A DNA stretch of 64,000 nt from Novosphingobium aureum (GCF_015865035.1 NZ_JADZGI010000001.1:1488001-1552000); one strand, 5' to 3'; counted from the stretch's first letter, positions 8,943 through 17,310 are shown. Translations and numbers: made by a program. The notes: generated by a model from the sequence alone, not told the origin.

Positions 8943-9352
8943 GCGCCTACACTCCAGGCGCACGTCCATTCCGATCGGTCGACGCGATAGATGCCGTCGG
9001 AACCGTTGTGCTCACCGACGAAGAGCGCAGCGCCACCGATGCACACGCCCACGGCGCACTCATCCATTACGAGGTCACCGCGTCGTGCGTATGCGACTGG
9101 CCTCTCCGGAAGCATGGTGTCGATCGTGGCCCGGAGGTCGCCTGCGCCGTATCGCTTCAGCGCGCGCGTCGAGCCAGTCGCAGTGGTGTAACGACCACGG
9201 AAGTCCGCCGCGAGATCGACGCCGGTCATGGCAAGCACGGCACCGGCGCTGAACAAGGCGCAGTCCATGGTGCCGTAGCGGTAGGTCACGCCATTCAGGA
9301 GCGGCGCAAGATAGGCCGAAAGGCGCTGCTCCCAGTCAGGAAGGCGGTTCAT
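8939..9352 (-). CDS. DUF6950-like tail protein (NlpC/P60-type fold)
   Basis: 137 residues. YGTMDCALFSAGAVLAMTGVD near residue 26, a Tyr-rich segment and ARRGDLVMDE near 90 resemble the cysteine-peptidase-like proteins that precede the host-specificity protein in many tail modules. The Cys of MDCALF would be the nucleophile if active; a clear catalytic His is not obvious, so activity is uncertain. It overlaps both neighbours by ATGA. Confidence 0.6.
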   Translation of the reverse strand: MNRLPDWEQRLSAYLAPLLNGVTYRYGTMDCALFSAGAVLAMTGVDLAADFRGRYTTATGSTRALKRYGAGDLRATIDTMLPERPVAYARRGDLVMDECAVGVCIGGAALFVGEHNGSDGIYRVDRSEWTCAWSVGA

Positions 9353-9990
9353 GGCAGGTTTCTCGCGCCCCAGGCGTTGCCCCGGAGCATGCTTTGGGCG
9401 ATCGGCGTCGTGCCGGCCGTCGCGGTACCGTTGGCGATGGCGATTGCTGCCGATGCGGAGAGGTCGCCGGGGTCGAACAGTTCCTGATCGAGGTACGTCC
9501 GGTTGCTCGCCTGGCTGAACGCGGAGAGATAGCCCTCAATTCCTAGCTTGATGGTTTGCTCACTCTCATCGCCTTCGATCGAGAGCGAGACCATGTAGCC
9601 GGTGTAGTAGTGTTGGATCGCACCTTGCTGAGCTCCATCTGCATTGCGGATCATCCGCCAAAGCGACGCGCTGCGCCCGATCCAGTTGCTCTGGTCCCCA
9701 ATGATGTTGAGCGTCTCGTCGTCGATGTCGCGCAGGCCGGACAGGCTACAGGTCAGCTGGTCCGAGCCGCCCGATTTGGCCGTCACCGAGCCAATTTCAA
9801 CGAACTTGCCATCGGTTCCGATGAAGGCGTGATCGTCCATGTCGTTGAAGCCACTGCCGGTCACGACCACGTCTCGGCCGAGCGTATTGATGCGAACCGG
9901 ATTGCCCGCGATGTCGAGGAAGGCGAAAAAGCCGGGGCGGATGATGTCGCCGTCCAGCGCGGCGGATGCGGCGGCGTCGGGGCGGCTCAT
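9349..9990 (-). CDS. Tail protein (distal tail/hub position)
   Basis: 213 residues. Motifs such as LWRMIRNADG and YYTGYMVSLSIEGD followed by an acidic segment with YLSAF and RTYLDQE recall small tail proteins encoded between tape measure and hub in siphophages (DUF2163-like place in gene-transfer-agent order). The sequence is not recognised firmly. It overlaps the upstream gene by one base and the downstream gene by four, so the three are translated together. Confidence 0.6.
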   Translation of the reverse strand: MSRPDAAASAALDGDIIRPGFFAFLDIAGNPVRINTLGRDVVVTGSGFNDMDDHAFIGTDGKFVEIGSVTAKSGGSDQLTCSLSGLRDIDDETLNIIGDQSNWIGRSASLWRMIRNADGAQQGAIQHYYTGYMVSLSIEGDESEQTIKLGIEGYLSAFSQASNRTYLDQELFDPGDLSASAAIAIANGTATAGTTPIAQSMLRGNAWGARNLP

Positions 9991-10586
9991 CAGAGGGCCT
10001 CTTCAGCATTGATCGTGAAAGCCGAAACGCCGTTGGTCACCTGCCAGCCTTGGCGCGGATCGATCAGCGCGGCGTGCATGTAGGGGGCGATGGTCTCGAC
10101 GACGGTGCCCTCGGCGGGGATCTGCATCAGCTCGGGCGTTAAGGTTGCGGTGCCTTGGCCCGTCCCGTTGGTCTGCAAATCCTCGGTCAGCATCACAAGG
10201 CGGTGATGGCCCGAGGGAAGGGGCACGGTGAGGTAGTGGCCAGCGAGCAGCGGAGTGGCATTGGCGGGCAGGTTCTCGAGGGGCAGCGTCGTGCCGCTAC
10301 CGGCCCCGGTGCGCACCGTCGGATTAGTGCCCGTCCGTTGGTTGCATGCGACAGGAAGGCGGAAACGATGGACCGGGCCGCGCAGGGACAGGAGGAACGC
10401 GCGCCAAGGGCGCTCCTCGTCCTCGGTCATCCGGGCGACATTGAAGCTGCCGAACCACCGCTGCGCGCCCGGCATACCCGAGACGCGGCGGCGCCCGGTC
10501 CAGATCGAGCGGTTGACCTGAAAATTCTGGTCCAGTTCGATCTTTACGTTTTCAAGGTCGCCAGTGGGCAAGGGGATTTCGGCCAT
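9990..10586 (-). CDS. Tail protein downstream of tape measure
   Basis: 198 residues. First gene after the tape measure protein; it contains WTGRRRVSGMPGAQRWFGS and a region about a boundary loop (PLENLPANA) common to phage distal-tail proteins. It is preceded by a copy of the bipartite motif (10594-10625) and lacks a Shine-Dalgarno sequence; if the motif is a promoter, the transcript would start at the ATG. It probably contributes to the tail tip complex. Confidence 0.6.
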   Translation of the reverse strand: MAEIPLPTGDLENVKIELDQNFQVNRSIWTGRRRVSGMPGAQRWFGSFNVARMTEDEERPWRAFLLSLRGPVHRFRLPVACNQRTGTNPTVRTGAGSGTTLPLENLPANATPLLAGHYLTVPLPSGHHRLVMLTEDLQTNGTGQGTATLTPELMQIPAEGTVVETIAPYMHAALIDPRQGWQVTNGVSAFTINAEEAL

Positions 10587-10593
10587 GTGGGGC

Positions 10594-10625
10594 AGGGTAG
10601 GCGCGGGGGGAGTGCGCCCTTACCG
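10594..10625 (-). promoter_or_regulatory. Bipartite late-promoter-like motif, site 2 (tail tip unit)
   Basis: Minus strand TGACGGCGGTAA (its TGA is the stop codon of the tape measure gene), 20 nt, TACCCT. The second box begins 13 nt before the ATG at 10586, so transcription would begin at or next to the start codon. No Shine-Dalgarno sequence is present. Confidence 0.6.
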
Positions 10626-10628
10626 CCG

Positions 10629-13457
10629 TCACATCTTCGCGCGGGTGGCTGCCTTGAGGTCCTGCGCGGCGAGAGCGCGGCCACCTTGCGCGCCCTGGAT
10701 GGCGGCTTTCTGGGCCATCTGGTTCATCTGCATGATGAGGTCTTCGGTCATCACCGCGTTGGACAGGTCGAAGCGCAGAACCTGGGTGACCGCAATCGCG
10801 CCACCGGGCATGGTCGCGCTCGCGCCTGTCATGGCTACCGCGCTCGAAAGCTGGTGGTTCGGGATGATGGTGCCGTTCTGCGAGGGCGTGAAAAGCTCCT
10901 GGCCCTTTTCGCCCACCAGATAGGTCTTGCCAGCGGTCACCGGCCCGCCACCTGCGCGCGCGCCAGCGATACCGAGGAAGTTCCCGATGCTGCCGAGGAC
11001 ATTCGTGCCCACGCCACCCTTGCCAAAGATTGCTGCCTGCAGCTGCAACCGCACGAAGTCGCTGATGATCGAGTTCAGCACATCGCCCGCCACACCGCCC
11101 AGCTTGATGAACTCGGTCGAGGCATCGGCCAGGCCATCGGTCAGACGGTCTACGGCGTCGAGCTCGATGTTCTCGATGGCGTCGTTCATGTTCTTGGCGG
11201 TCTCGCGAACCTGACGCCGACGGCGAGCGAGGGGGCTTTCGTGGTCGATCTCGACGTTCGTGCGACGCGCGGCTTGGGTTTTCTCAAGGTCTGCGCGGGC
11301 GCGTGCTGCGTCGGCGATCTCGCCGGCAGCGATTTGAGCCTCGAGCTGGGCCTTTTCCTGCTCCTCTAGGCTGGCGAGAATGCGCAGATTGGCTTCGAGG
11401 CTCGCCTGCCGGGTGGTGGCGAGCGATGCCTCGGCACGCAGGGCGTCTTCGGCGTAGCGGCCTTGGTTCTCGTTCGCGCGCTGCTGGCGCTCCTGAGCCT
11501 CTCGCAGGGCATCAGCATTGACCGCAGCGATCTTCGCTTGAGCGAGCGCATCGTTCTGCGCGAGTAGCTGCTCCTTCTGCGCCTTCATCAGGTCTTCGTC
11601 AGCCGCGACCTGTCGGGCATATCGGGCACGCTCGTACTCGATCTGATCGTGCTCAAGTGCGCGGCGAGCCTCGGCAGTGCCCAACGCGTCGGCTTGGGCC
11701 TGCTTGATCGCCAGTTCGCCTTGAGCGAGATCGTCGGCGAAGCGCAGGGCGATTTGTGCCGGGTCGGGGCCTGACTTGCTGGCCTTCGCCGGCTTCTCCT
11801 TTTCCGTTTCGGTTGCAACGGAAGAAGGGGAGGCGGGGCGCTCTGACACGATGTCTACGCCCTTGGCGCTCGCGGCCTTCAGGGCAGCCTCTTGGCGATC
11901 AAGGGGTGCGCGCTGCTCAGCGATGAGCGATAAGGCTTCCCGATCTTGCGCGTTGTAGTCGCCGCTAGTCGAGGGGCGGTAGGCCACTCCACCGCCACCG
12001 GGTGTATAGGCAGCTGAGGTATATGAGCGAGTGCGGCGGCGGTCCTCGATGGCTTCCTGCTGGCGATTCAGGTCACCGCGCTGCTTGCGGATCTCTATGG
12101 CCTCAAGGGCAAGCAGTTGTTGTGCGGCATGTCCTGCTTGAGATGCGGTGTTCCGCAACTGATCGCCAAGGGACTTCACTTTGCCTTTCGCGGTATCCGA
12201 TGCCTTGCCAGCGATATCGATCGCAATCCCAGCGTCCGTAAGCCTCTGTTCGAAAAGCTCGGCCTTCTCCGATGCGCTCTTGGTCGTTTCGCCAAGCGCT
12301 TTAATCTGCCGATCCGCAGAGATGGCTTCGACTGCAAGATACCCGATGCCAACGGTCAGGGCAGTGACGGCAAGCCCAACGGGGCCACCGAAGGCAGCGA
12401 GCAAAGAGGCGCCAGCGGCTCGCCCGGCCATACCAACCGCACCCATTGTGGTGACAGTTCCTGCGGCGCGGGCTTCCAGTGCAGTCAGGGCTACAGTCGC
12501 CAATCCGGTGGATGTGGCGCCAGCGGCCATTCCGGCTGCCAGCCTGCCGACCATCACCGCCGCGAGGACGGCGATAGCTTCGGTCACGATGTCGAGGTTG
12601 TTCGCCAGTGCATCGAGTGCTGACACAATCGCGGCAGACGCGCCATTCGCCTTGTCCGCCTCGCCGATATATTTCGTGAGCGCATTGGTGAGATTGGTGA
12701 AGGCGGCGTCGATCGTCAGGCTCGCTCCACTGGCCTGCTTCTCCAGATCCGCCATCGCACGCGTGATCGCGTTGAAGAACTCGACGTTGGACACTCCCTC
12801 GCCCTTCGTGTCCTTGATCTTCCGCGTCAGACCTGAGAGGCTGTTGCCGGTCCCGTCGATGTATTTCGACGCCTCGCGCAAAAGCGGCTGCATCGTGTCG
12901 AGCAGGGAGTTGAATTCCTCGGCTTGAATTCGCGGGCTGCCGAGTGCCTGCCCAAGCTGGAGGAGCGAGCCGGACGCCTCGTTCGCGCTCGTGCCACTGA
13001 TCCGAAGCGATGCCGTGACCGCCCGAGTGAGGTCGATCAGGTCGGACGTGCTGGCGCCGAGTTCGGCCTGGTTTTGCGCCGCCCGGCTGTATAGCTGGCC
13101 TACGGCTTCAAGTTCGACACCATTGCGCTGGGCGACCGTGAACAGCTGCTCTTGTGTGCCTGCGAGGTTTTCGCCCTCAAGACCTGCCACTTTCAGTGCG
13201 TTGGTGAAGCGGGTGTAGCTGTCCGCCATGGTGGCGACTTCGCGCGCCGAGAAACCCGCCGCCAGCCCGGTAGCAATCGACTTGAAGGACGAGGAAATAT
13301 TGGTGGTTGAGCGCCTGAATTGATTTTCGAGGTGAATGATGGACCGCTCTTGCCGATCAAAGGTTGCAGTCATCCGGCGCTCGAACTGGCGCATGTCAGC
13401 TTGCGCCTTCTGGGCTTCGAAACGAAGCTGAAGGATTACAGGGTCTATCTCGGACAT
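10629..13457 (-). CDS. Tail tape measure protein
   Basis: 942 residues. The N-terminal 250 residues have the tape-measure signature (FEAQKAQADMRQFERRM, NALKVAGLEG, SRAAQNQAELG, LGQALGSPRIQAEEFNS). A hydrophobic stretch at about 280-380 is followed by long charged coiled coils with repeated Arg/Ala/Glu, and a C-terminal part with GGPVTAGKTYLVGEKGQE, a pattern usual at tape measure ends. Length predicts a tail of roughly 130-140 nm using the general 1.5 A per residue rule (inference). Preceded by a motif copy at 13464-13495. Confidence 0.93.
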   Translation of the reverse strand: MSEIDPVILQLRFEAQKAQADMRQFERRMTATFDRQERSIIHLENQFRRSTTNISSSFKSIATGLAAGFSAREVATMADSYTRFTNALKVAGLEGENLAGTQEQLFTVAQRNGVELEAVGQLYSRAAQNQAELGASTSDLIDLTRAVTASLRISGTSANEASGSLLQLGQALGSPRIQAEEFNSLLDTMQPLLREASKYIDGTGNSLSGLTRKIKDTKGEGVSNVEFFNAITRAMADLEKQASGASLTIDAAFTNLTNALTKYIGEADKANGASAAIVSALDALANNLDIVTEAIAVLAAVMVGRLAAGMAAGATSTGLATVALTALEARAAGTVTTMGAVGMAGRAAGASLLAAFGGPVGLAVTALTVGIGYLAVEAISADRQIKALGETTKSASEKAELFEQRLTDAGIAIDIAGKASDTAKGKVKSLGDQLRNTASQAGHAAQQLLALEAIEIRKQRGDLNRQQEAIEDRRRTRSYTSAAYTPGGGGVAYRPSTSGDYNAQDREALSLIAEQRAPLDRQEAALKAASAKGVDIVSERPASPSSVATETEKEKPAKASKSGPDPAQIALRFADDLAQGELAIKQAQADALGTAEARRALEHDQIEYERARYARQVAADEDLMKAQKEQLLAQNDALAQAKIAAVNADALREAQERQQRANENQGRYAEDALRAEASLATTRQASLEANLRILASLEEQEKAQLEAQIAAGEIADAARARADLEKTQAARRTNVEIDHESPLARRRRQVRETAKNMNDAIENIELDAVDRLTDGLADASTEFIKLGGVAGDVLNSIISDFVRLQLQAAIFGKGGVGTNVLGSIGNFLGIAGARAGGGPVTAGKTYLVGEKGQELFTPSQNGTIIPNHQLSSAVAMTGASATMPGGAIAVTQVLRFDLSNAVMTEDLIMQMNQMAQKAAIQGAQGGRALAAQDLKAATRAKM

Positions 13458-13463
13458 TGCGGC

Positions 13464-13495
13464 AGGCTACCGGGCCGGGCTATGTGACCTTACCG
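13464..13495 (-). promoter_or_regulatory. Bipartite late-promoter-like motif, site 3 (tape measure)
   Basis: Minus strand CAATAACGGTAA, 20 nt, TAGCCT, with the second box starting 12 nt before the ATG at 13457. The left flank differs from the TGACGG version at four other sites and is shared with the site before the portal gene, the other place where a plus-strand accessory gene abuts the motif. Confidence 0.6.
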
Positions 13496-13511
13496 TTATT
13501 GGGGAATGTGC

Positions 13512-13880
13512 ATGCGCTTGTTTTTGATGGTATTCGGGCTGCTTACTCTTGCCTCATGTACCTCAAAGGAACAGCGGGCTGCCGACGTTCTTAAGGCTGA
13601 TGTCGCCAACAAAATGAAAGATCCTGAAAGCTCCAGGTTTTCAAAGTTGAAATTTCACCTCTCGATGCTTTGTGGTGAAGTGAACGCGAAAAACTCCTTT
13701 GGTGCTTACGCCGGTGCTGAGCCGTTCACAGCTTCATCGGTAAGCGCTCAACTGCGCAGTGAAGCAGAAGCCATAGACGCGAATTTGGCCGGTGCGAAGA
13801 TCGCAGACAAATCGAGATTCACGAGAATTTTCGATTCAAAATGGGAGCAGTGCCAAAGGGGTGGTGTTGTCGTCGAATAG
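13512..13880 (+). CDS. Moron lipoprotein (KDPESSRF family)
   Basis: 122 residues on the strand opposite to all neighbours. The ATG at 13512 is preferred over 13506 because GGGGA lies 6 nt upstream. The signal MRLFLMVFGLLTLASC ends in a lipobox (LASC). Mature region has VANKMKDPESSRFSKL and CGEVNAKNSFGAY, motifs shared by a widespread family of small proteobacterial envelope proteins of unknown role, often prophage-borne. The gene is clearly lower in GC than its neighbours and sits alone between tail genes, the usual signature of a moron expressed from the lysogen. Confidence 0.7.
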   Translation: MRLFLMVFGLLTLASCTSKEQRAADVLKADVANKMKDPESSRFSKLKFHLSMLCGEVNAKNSFGAYAGAEPFTASSVSAQLRSEAEAIDANLAGAKIADKSRFTRIFDSKWEQCQRGGVVVE

Positions 13881-13930
13881 CCGCGCAATTCGACACCCCG
13901 CCTTCAAGCAGCCAGCGTCCGCATTCGAAT

Positions 13931-14571
13931 CTAACTAAGCCCATGCGCCGACAGAAACCGCCCGAACCTCTCGGGATCGGCTGACCGGGGCGCGCTGTCC
14001 GCGCCTGAATGCGCCTCGTTATGAGCTTCAAGCGCTTCAAGGTAGCCGCTCATAGACAGCCGCCCCCAGTACAGCCCCATGCCGCCGCAGTTGGCGATCA
14101 CTTGGCCTTTGCGGAACGGCTGCGGCTTTTCGGCGCGGCCTCGGTCTCGTCCTTTTTTTTTAGGTCGATGCCGAAGATGGCGGAGTGAAGGATTGCCCAG
14201 GCCAGCGCCATGGCTTCCGAGATGGGGCGCACGGGGTAGACATGTTCTTCGATCAGGCGCGCGGCAGTGGTCGGGCCGACCGGCTGCTCTTCACCATCAA
14301 TCATACCATGGTTGCCGCCGATCAGGCCCTGCAGGATGATGTTGCGCACGTCACCGATGAGGGCCGAGCCCCCGCCGAGAAACACCGTGCCGCCGTCCTG
14401 CGTCGGAGCAAGGCCCGCGCCGATCTGCTCGTACATGGTGAAGATCGAGCGCGGGTATCCCTCATGCCGGTGGGCAGCGGGGCCGCGCTCGATCGCAACG
14501 ATCTGCGGCATGGGCAACCAGAAGCGGTATTTGCCCCCGGCGAAATCAAGGTCGACGGCGGTGTCCGGCAT
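13931..14571 (-). CDS. Tail assembly chaperone, -1 frameshift product (GT type)
   Basis: Not a single open frame. After 140 codons of the chaperone gene (14571-14152) the ribosome meets A-AAA-AAG (14158-14152, within a run of nine A). A -1 slip enters a frame open for 73 more codons to a TAG at 13931-13933. The extension has FRKGQVIANCGGMG, LSMSGYLEALEAHNEAH and ERFGRFLSAHGLS, protein-like sequence with a conserved-looking helix, and has no usable start of its own. This is the classic G/GT arrangement preceding a tape measure gene; the 213-residue product would bind the tape measure during tail assembly. Confidence 0.8.
14098..14571 (-). CDS. Tail assembly chaperone (G type)
   Basis: 157 residues, between the tail tube gene and the tape measure gene. 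The start overlaps the stop of the tube protein by one base. Sequence includes GTVFLGGGSALIGDVRNIIL and a Lys/Ser/Ala-rich C-terminus (KKKDETEAAPKSRSRSAKAK). No catalytic motif. Position, length and the slippery heptamer near its end identify it as the shorter product of a frameshifted chaperone pair. Confidence 0.75.
   Translation of the reverse strand: MPDTAVDLDFAGGKYRFWLPMPQIVAIERGPAAHRHEGYPRSIFTMYEQIGAGLAPTQDGGTVFLGGGSALIGDVRNIILQGLIGGNHGMIDGEEQPVGPTTAARLIEEHVYPVRPISEAMALAWAILHSAIFGIDLKKKDETEAAPKSRSRSAKAK
14152..14158 (-). promoter_or_regulatory. Programmed -1 frameshift slippery heptamer A-AAA-AAG
   Basis: In the zero frame the codons read CTA AAA AAA AAG GAC. The heptamer fits X-XXY-YYZ with X = Y = A, and both tRNAs can re-pair after a -1 slip. 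The zero frame ends at a TGA 17 codons later, while the -1 frame stays open to 13931. Confidence 0.8.
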
Positions 14572-15020
14572 CAGGCGGCAGCGGTCCAGGCAAGTTCGCC
14601 TTCGCCTTCGAGGGTGACGTCGATGGTGCCGGCGCTGTCCTGCGAGTAACCCTGATTGCGGGCCGTCATGATGGCCTCACCGACGTAAGTGCCCATCGAT
14701 TCCCCGGCGTCGGTGCCGTCGTCACGGAAGAGCTCGACCTGGTAGGTCTTGCGCACGCCGAATGCGTCCGACATTTCGGCCTCGAGGTCGATGTTGTCCG
14801 AGCCGTTGCCAGAGATCGACCACGACGAGCCCGTGACGCGCAGTTTGCGCGTGCCGGGACGGTTGGGAACGGCACAGTCACGGCGGTAGGTCTCGCTGGT
14901 CTGCGCGGTGCGGTTGATGGTCACGCCTTCGACGCCGCAGAGCAGCGTGTACTCGGCGGGCGGGCCCTCGGCAGTCTGAATGCTGATCAGCGCGAAGTCT
15001 GCGCTATTCGGAACGGACAT
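14571..15020 (-). CDS. Major tail tube protein
   Basis: 149 residues. The pattern VEGVTINRTAQTSETYRRDC, an internal SGSSWSISGNG-like segment and a C-terminal SAGTIDVTLEGEGEL is typical of siphophage tail tube proteins. The gene lies between the tail terminator group and the chaperone. A good Shine-Dalgarno (CAGGAG) precedes the ATG, consistent with the 32-nt leader expected from the bipartite motif at 15047-15077. Polymerises to form the tail tube. Confidence 0.82.
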   Translation of the reverse strand: MSVPNSADFALISIQTAEGPPAEYTLLCGVEGVTINRTAQTSETYRRDCAVPNRPGTRKLRVTGSSWSISGNGSDNIDLEAEMSDAFGVRKTYQVELFRDDGTDAGESMGTYVGEAIMTARNQGYSQDSAGTIDVTLEGEGELAWTAAA

Positions 15021-15046
15021 GGCAAAACTCCTGCATGATTTGCAGA

Positions 15047-15077
15047 AGCCTAGCCGCGTCAGTCGTCCGACTTACCG
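15047..15077 (-). promoter_or_regulatory. Bipartite late-promoter-like motif, site 4 (tail tube)
   Basis: Minus strand CGACGGCGGTAA, 19 nt, TAGGCT. The first box lies inside the last codons of the upstream gene (coding for DGGK). The second box begins 32 nt before the ATG at 15020, leaving a leader that contains CAGGAG. Confidence 0.55.
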
Positions 15078-15358
15078 CCGTCGATGGTGTGGAAGCGCGC
15101 CCGTGCGCGGTCTGCGGTCCACTCTGACATCGAGGGTGCTGCAGCGTCGAGGATGAGGCATCGCATCTGATGCGCCGCCTCGTCATCACCATCGCTTTCC
15201 AGCTGATCGGCCGCTGCGTTGATGTCCTCAGGGTCAATCGCTTCGGAGCGCATCATCTGGATGAGGAAGGCGCGCAACATGCGCTCAGCGAGAGGTTGTT
15301 CCATCGACGCGAGAGTATCAGCCAGTGTAGGCCCTCGCAACGACGCTGGCGATGCCAT
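15059..15358 (-). CDS. Small phage protein between tail terminator and tail tube
   Basis: 99 residues from the ATG at 15358 (GGGAC about 9 nt upstream); starts at 15382 or 15304 are possible, and either of the two longer choices overlaps the end of the tail terminator gene. The sequence is acidic and helical (ERMLRAFLIQMMRSEAIDPEDI, LESDGDDEAAHQMR). Its coding sequence contains the first box of the tail tube promoter motif. Not recognised. Confidence 0.55.
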   Translation of the reverse strand: MASPASLRGPTLADTLASMEQPLAERMLRAFLIQMMRSEAIDPEDINAAADQLESDGDDEAAHQMRCLILDAAAPSMSEWTADRARARFHTIDGGKSDD

Positions 15359-15755
15359 GGAAAGCGTCCCGTTCTGCGCCATCCTGCATGAGGCGCGTCG
15401 AGCGGACTGCGAACGAGTAGCGGCGCCCGGCTACCGTGAAAGCATGGGCGTGGACCGCCTCGACGAGCGCGCTTTGCAGGTCCGCGCAGTGATCTTTCGC
15501 CGTCCTCGTCATGCCCCCACCTTCGTCGTAGACTGGCTTGGCGAAGCTATGCAGCTGGAAGGTCACCTCCGAGCGCGCGGTGCAGCCTCGGCCTCGAAGC
15601 TGGGCCTGCGTCCCCTCGAGGCGGATGAACGGCCACGCGGGATCTTCGGAGACGGGATCGATCGAGGCCTTCGCAACGATTTGGGCAAGCGGTGCATCAG
15701 CTTTGAGCGCGATGATGGCGGCGCGTTCGGTTTCGCGCGCGAGATCGGAGGCCAT
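15318..15755 (-). CDS. Tail completion/terminator protein, DUF3168-like
   Basis: 145 residues. The profile (N-terminal helix, AQIVAKASIDPV, GTQAQLRGRGCTARSEVTFQ, C-terminal DGAERDAFHGIASVVARAY) matches the DUF3168 proteins that cap the tail tube at the neck. It follows the HK97 gp10-like gene and precedes the tube gene, the expected place. Some overlap with the small gene downstream. Confidence 0.72.
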   Translation of the reverse strand: MASDLARETERAAIIALKADAPLAQIVAKASIDPVSEDPAWPFIRLEGTQAQLRGRGCTARSEVTFQLHSFAKPVYDEGGGMTRTAKDHCADLQSALVEAVHAHAFTVAGRRYSFAVRSTRLMQDGAERDAFHGIASVVARAYTG

Positions 15756-15757
15756 GG

Positions 15758-16276
15758 TCAGTCACTCGATTTGGATTTGCGCACGACGTGGTCGACGGCT
15801 CGGCGGACGAGCTGGGTTGCCTCGTCGCGTTTGGCGTCGCGGGCGGGGGCCATGTAGGGGCGGGCTGCGGTTTTCGAATCCCCGAACTCAACTAGAACCG
15901 GCCCGAACTTATCTGTTCTCGGGCCAGCTTTTCTGGATGGCGCGAATGGGCGCGCTGTTCTGCCAGCTTCACGCTCGCTCCCGAACTCTTGCGCGGCAGC
16001 GTAGGGCGCGTTGCTGCTTACCTCGACGACCAGCGGTGCGACCTGGTTCGTCTCGATGTTGTTCGCGAGTACGCCGGTGTCGTTGTTCGGCGGTTCGCCC
16101 GGTGCGGATGCGACGTGCTTCTTCCCCGAAACTGCGCCGGCAGTGATGCTGATCTGAGCCTCGGTCTGGATCATCTCGCCGGCAGCGAAGAGAGCCTTGC
16201 CGACCTCGCGCACCATGCGCTCGCCTCTCAACTTCCTGAGCCGCGCTGCGTGAGCCTTGGCACCGATCGTCGGCAT
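15758..16276 (-). CDS. HK97 gp10-like neck protein
   Basis: 172 residues from the ATG at 16276, which overlaps the upstream TGA as ATGA; the longer frame from 16345 is not needed. Contains GEMIQTEAQISIT, APGEPPNNDTGVLANNI and NAPYAAAQEFGSEREAGRTA followed by ARPYMAPA near the end, the characteristic HK97 gp10 pattern (...Y..fqEfG...r...PFl.pA). Role: head-tail joining with the terminator protein. Confidence 0.8.
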   Translation of the reverse strand: MPTIGAKAHAARLRKLRGERMVREVGKALFAAGEMIQTEAQISITAGAVSGKKHVASAPGEPPNNDTGVLANNIETNQVAPLVVEVSSNAPYAAAQEFGSEREAGRTARPFAPSRKAGPRTDKFGPVLVEFGDSKTAARPYMAPARDAKRDEATQLVRRAVDHVVRKSKSSD

Positions 16277-16650
16277 CAGGCCTTCCTCCCCCGCAATTCG
16301 AACCCTGCCGCGCCGGTATCGCGTGCTACGGCTTCGATCATCCACACCCCCTCGAACGGTCCCTCCAGGAACTCGATCCGCTCCTCAGTGCTGATCTCGC
16401 CCTCTAGGGTACCGGCCAGCACGATGATGCGCCGGTCCTTCTCGGTGAAGCCCTCGGCCTGACGCATCGTCTGCGTTGCGGCGTCGACCTGGGCCTTGCA
16501 GGGCCGGTGCTCCACGCCGCCGGGCGCGATGATGCTTCCGCCGTCGTCGTACTCGGCCGGGGTGTTGGTGATTACGCGTGCATCCCAGAAGATGCCGCCG
16601 AATGCCTCGCCGAACGCAAGGCCGATCTGGGCAAAGGCCGCGTCTAGCAT
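16276..16650 (-). CDS. Head-tail connector protein
   Basis: 124 residues, beta-rich with FTEKDRRIIVLAGTL and FEGVWMIEAVARDTGAAGFEL. Phage head closure (stopper) proteins have this size and place between the DUF4054 adaptor and gp10-like protein. No firm family match was made. Overlaps both neighbours, so co-translated. Confidence 0.6.
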   Translation of the reverse strand: MLDAAFAQIGLAFGEAFGGIFWDARVITNTPAEYDDGGSIIAPGGVEHRPCKAQVDAATQTMRQAEGFTEKDRRIIVLAGTLEGEISTEERIEFLEGPFEGVWMIEAVARDTGAAGFELRGRKA

Positions 16651-17039
16651 GGCGTGCCAGTGAAGCCGACGAGGACCGGACCGCCGAAGTGGCGTCGCTG
16701 GATTTCACTGAACTGCTGGCCCCAGACCGTAGCCCTGTAGCCGCCCTTGGCGCGCTGGCTCACCACGCTGTCGGAGATCGTCGCGCTGAAGGTGCCGGAC
16801 TTGAACGAGGTGGCGCCCGTCGTTGCGAGCATGCCAGCGCCGCTGTCCATACCGATTCCGTTGAGCGCGAGCAGGTGGGCCGTGAGCAGCTCGGTCGCGT
16901 CCTGCTGGGCATCGCCGTATGCCTCGCCCACCCGCGCTTCGGCCTTCGCTGCCCACGCGTCGTACTGTGGCTCGGTCAGCGTGGTGAACGCTGGGTAGAG
17001 CGCTTGGAAGTTGGCAAGGGGGAGGCGGGCGTAGGCCAT
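16644..17039 (-). CDS. Head-tail adaptor, DUF4054-like
   Basis: 131 residues. FQALYPAFTTLTEPQYDAWA, ATELLTAHLLALNGIG, an SFKSGTFSATIS turn and WGQQFSEIQRRHFGG match the DUF4054 adaptor pattern, in which a helical bundle docks below the portal. Starts inside the TGA of the upstream gene. Confidence 0.75.
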   Translation of the reverse strand: MAYARLPLANFQALYPAFTTLTEPQYDAWAAKAEARVGEAYGDAQQDATELLTAHLLALNGIGMDSGAGMLATTGATSFKSGTFSATISDSVVSQRAKGGYRATVWGQQFSEIQRRHFGGPVLVGFTGTPC

Positions 17040-17299
17040 CAGTAGAGGGCCCTGATGTTATCGGCTGTGCCACCCGTGCGAACCTGCAGGCACATCAGCG
17101 GATTGTAGCCTGCCTGCAGCGGCACATCGGTCTCGACGTTGCCAAGGCGATCCATGAGGTTTGCTGTGCCCGCAACGCCGACGAGAAGGCCGCGGCACAT
17201 GCCGTTCGGAAGGTCGTTGTTGGCCTTCGTCACCAAGGGGTACTGGCCCGCAGCGTTGACGTCGTAGAGGCTGGAAGCATCGATCGGTCGGTTTGCCAT
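17039..17299 (-). CDS. Small head/spike-base-like phage protein
   Basis: 86 residues from the ATG at 17299, which has AAGGAG 6 nt upstream (the ATG five codons earlier lies inside that region). Sequence NGMCRGLLVGVAGTANLMD and VPLQAGYNPLMCLQVRTGG resembles small proteins in other alphaproteobacterial phages sometimes called spike base; the comparison is from memory. It comes immediately after a terminator hairpin, so it may be set at a lower level than capsid. Confidence 0.55.
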   Translation of the reverse strand: MANRPIDASSLYDVNAAGQYPLVTKANNDLPNGMCRGLLVGVAGTANLMDRLGNVETDVPLQAGYNPLMCLQVRTGGTADNIRALY

Positions 17300-17310
17300 G
17301 ATGGCTCCTT

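Noticed and set aside
13819..14040. 73-codon minus-strand frame near the lipoprotein gene
   Set aside because: Overlaps both the lipoprotein gene and the frameshift extension in the wrong frame; the -1 extension explains the coding signal.
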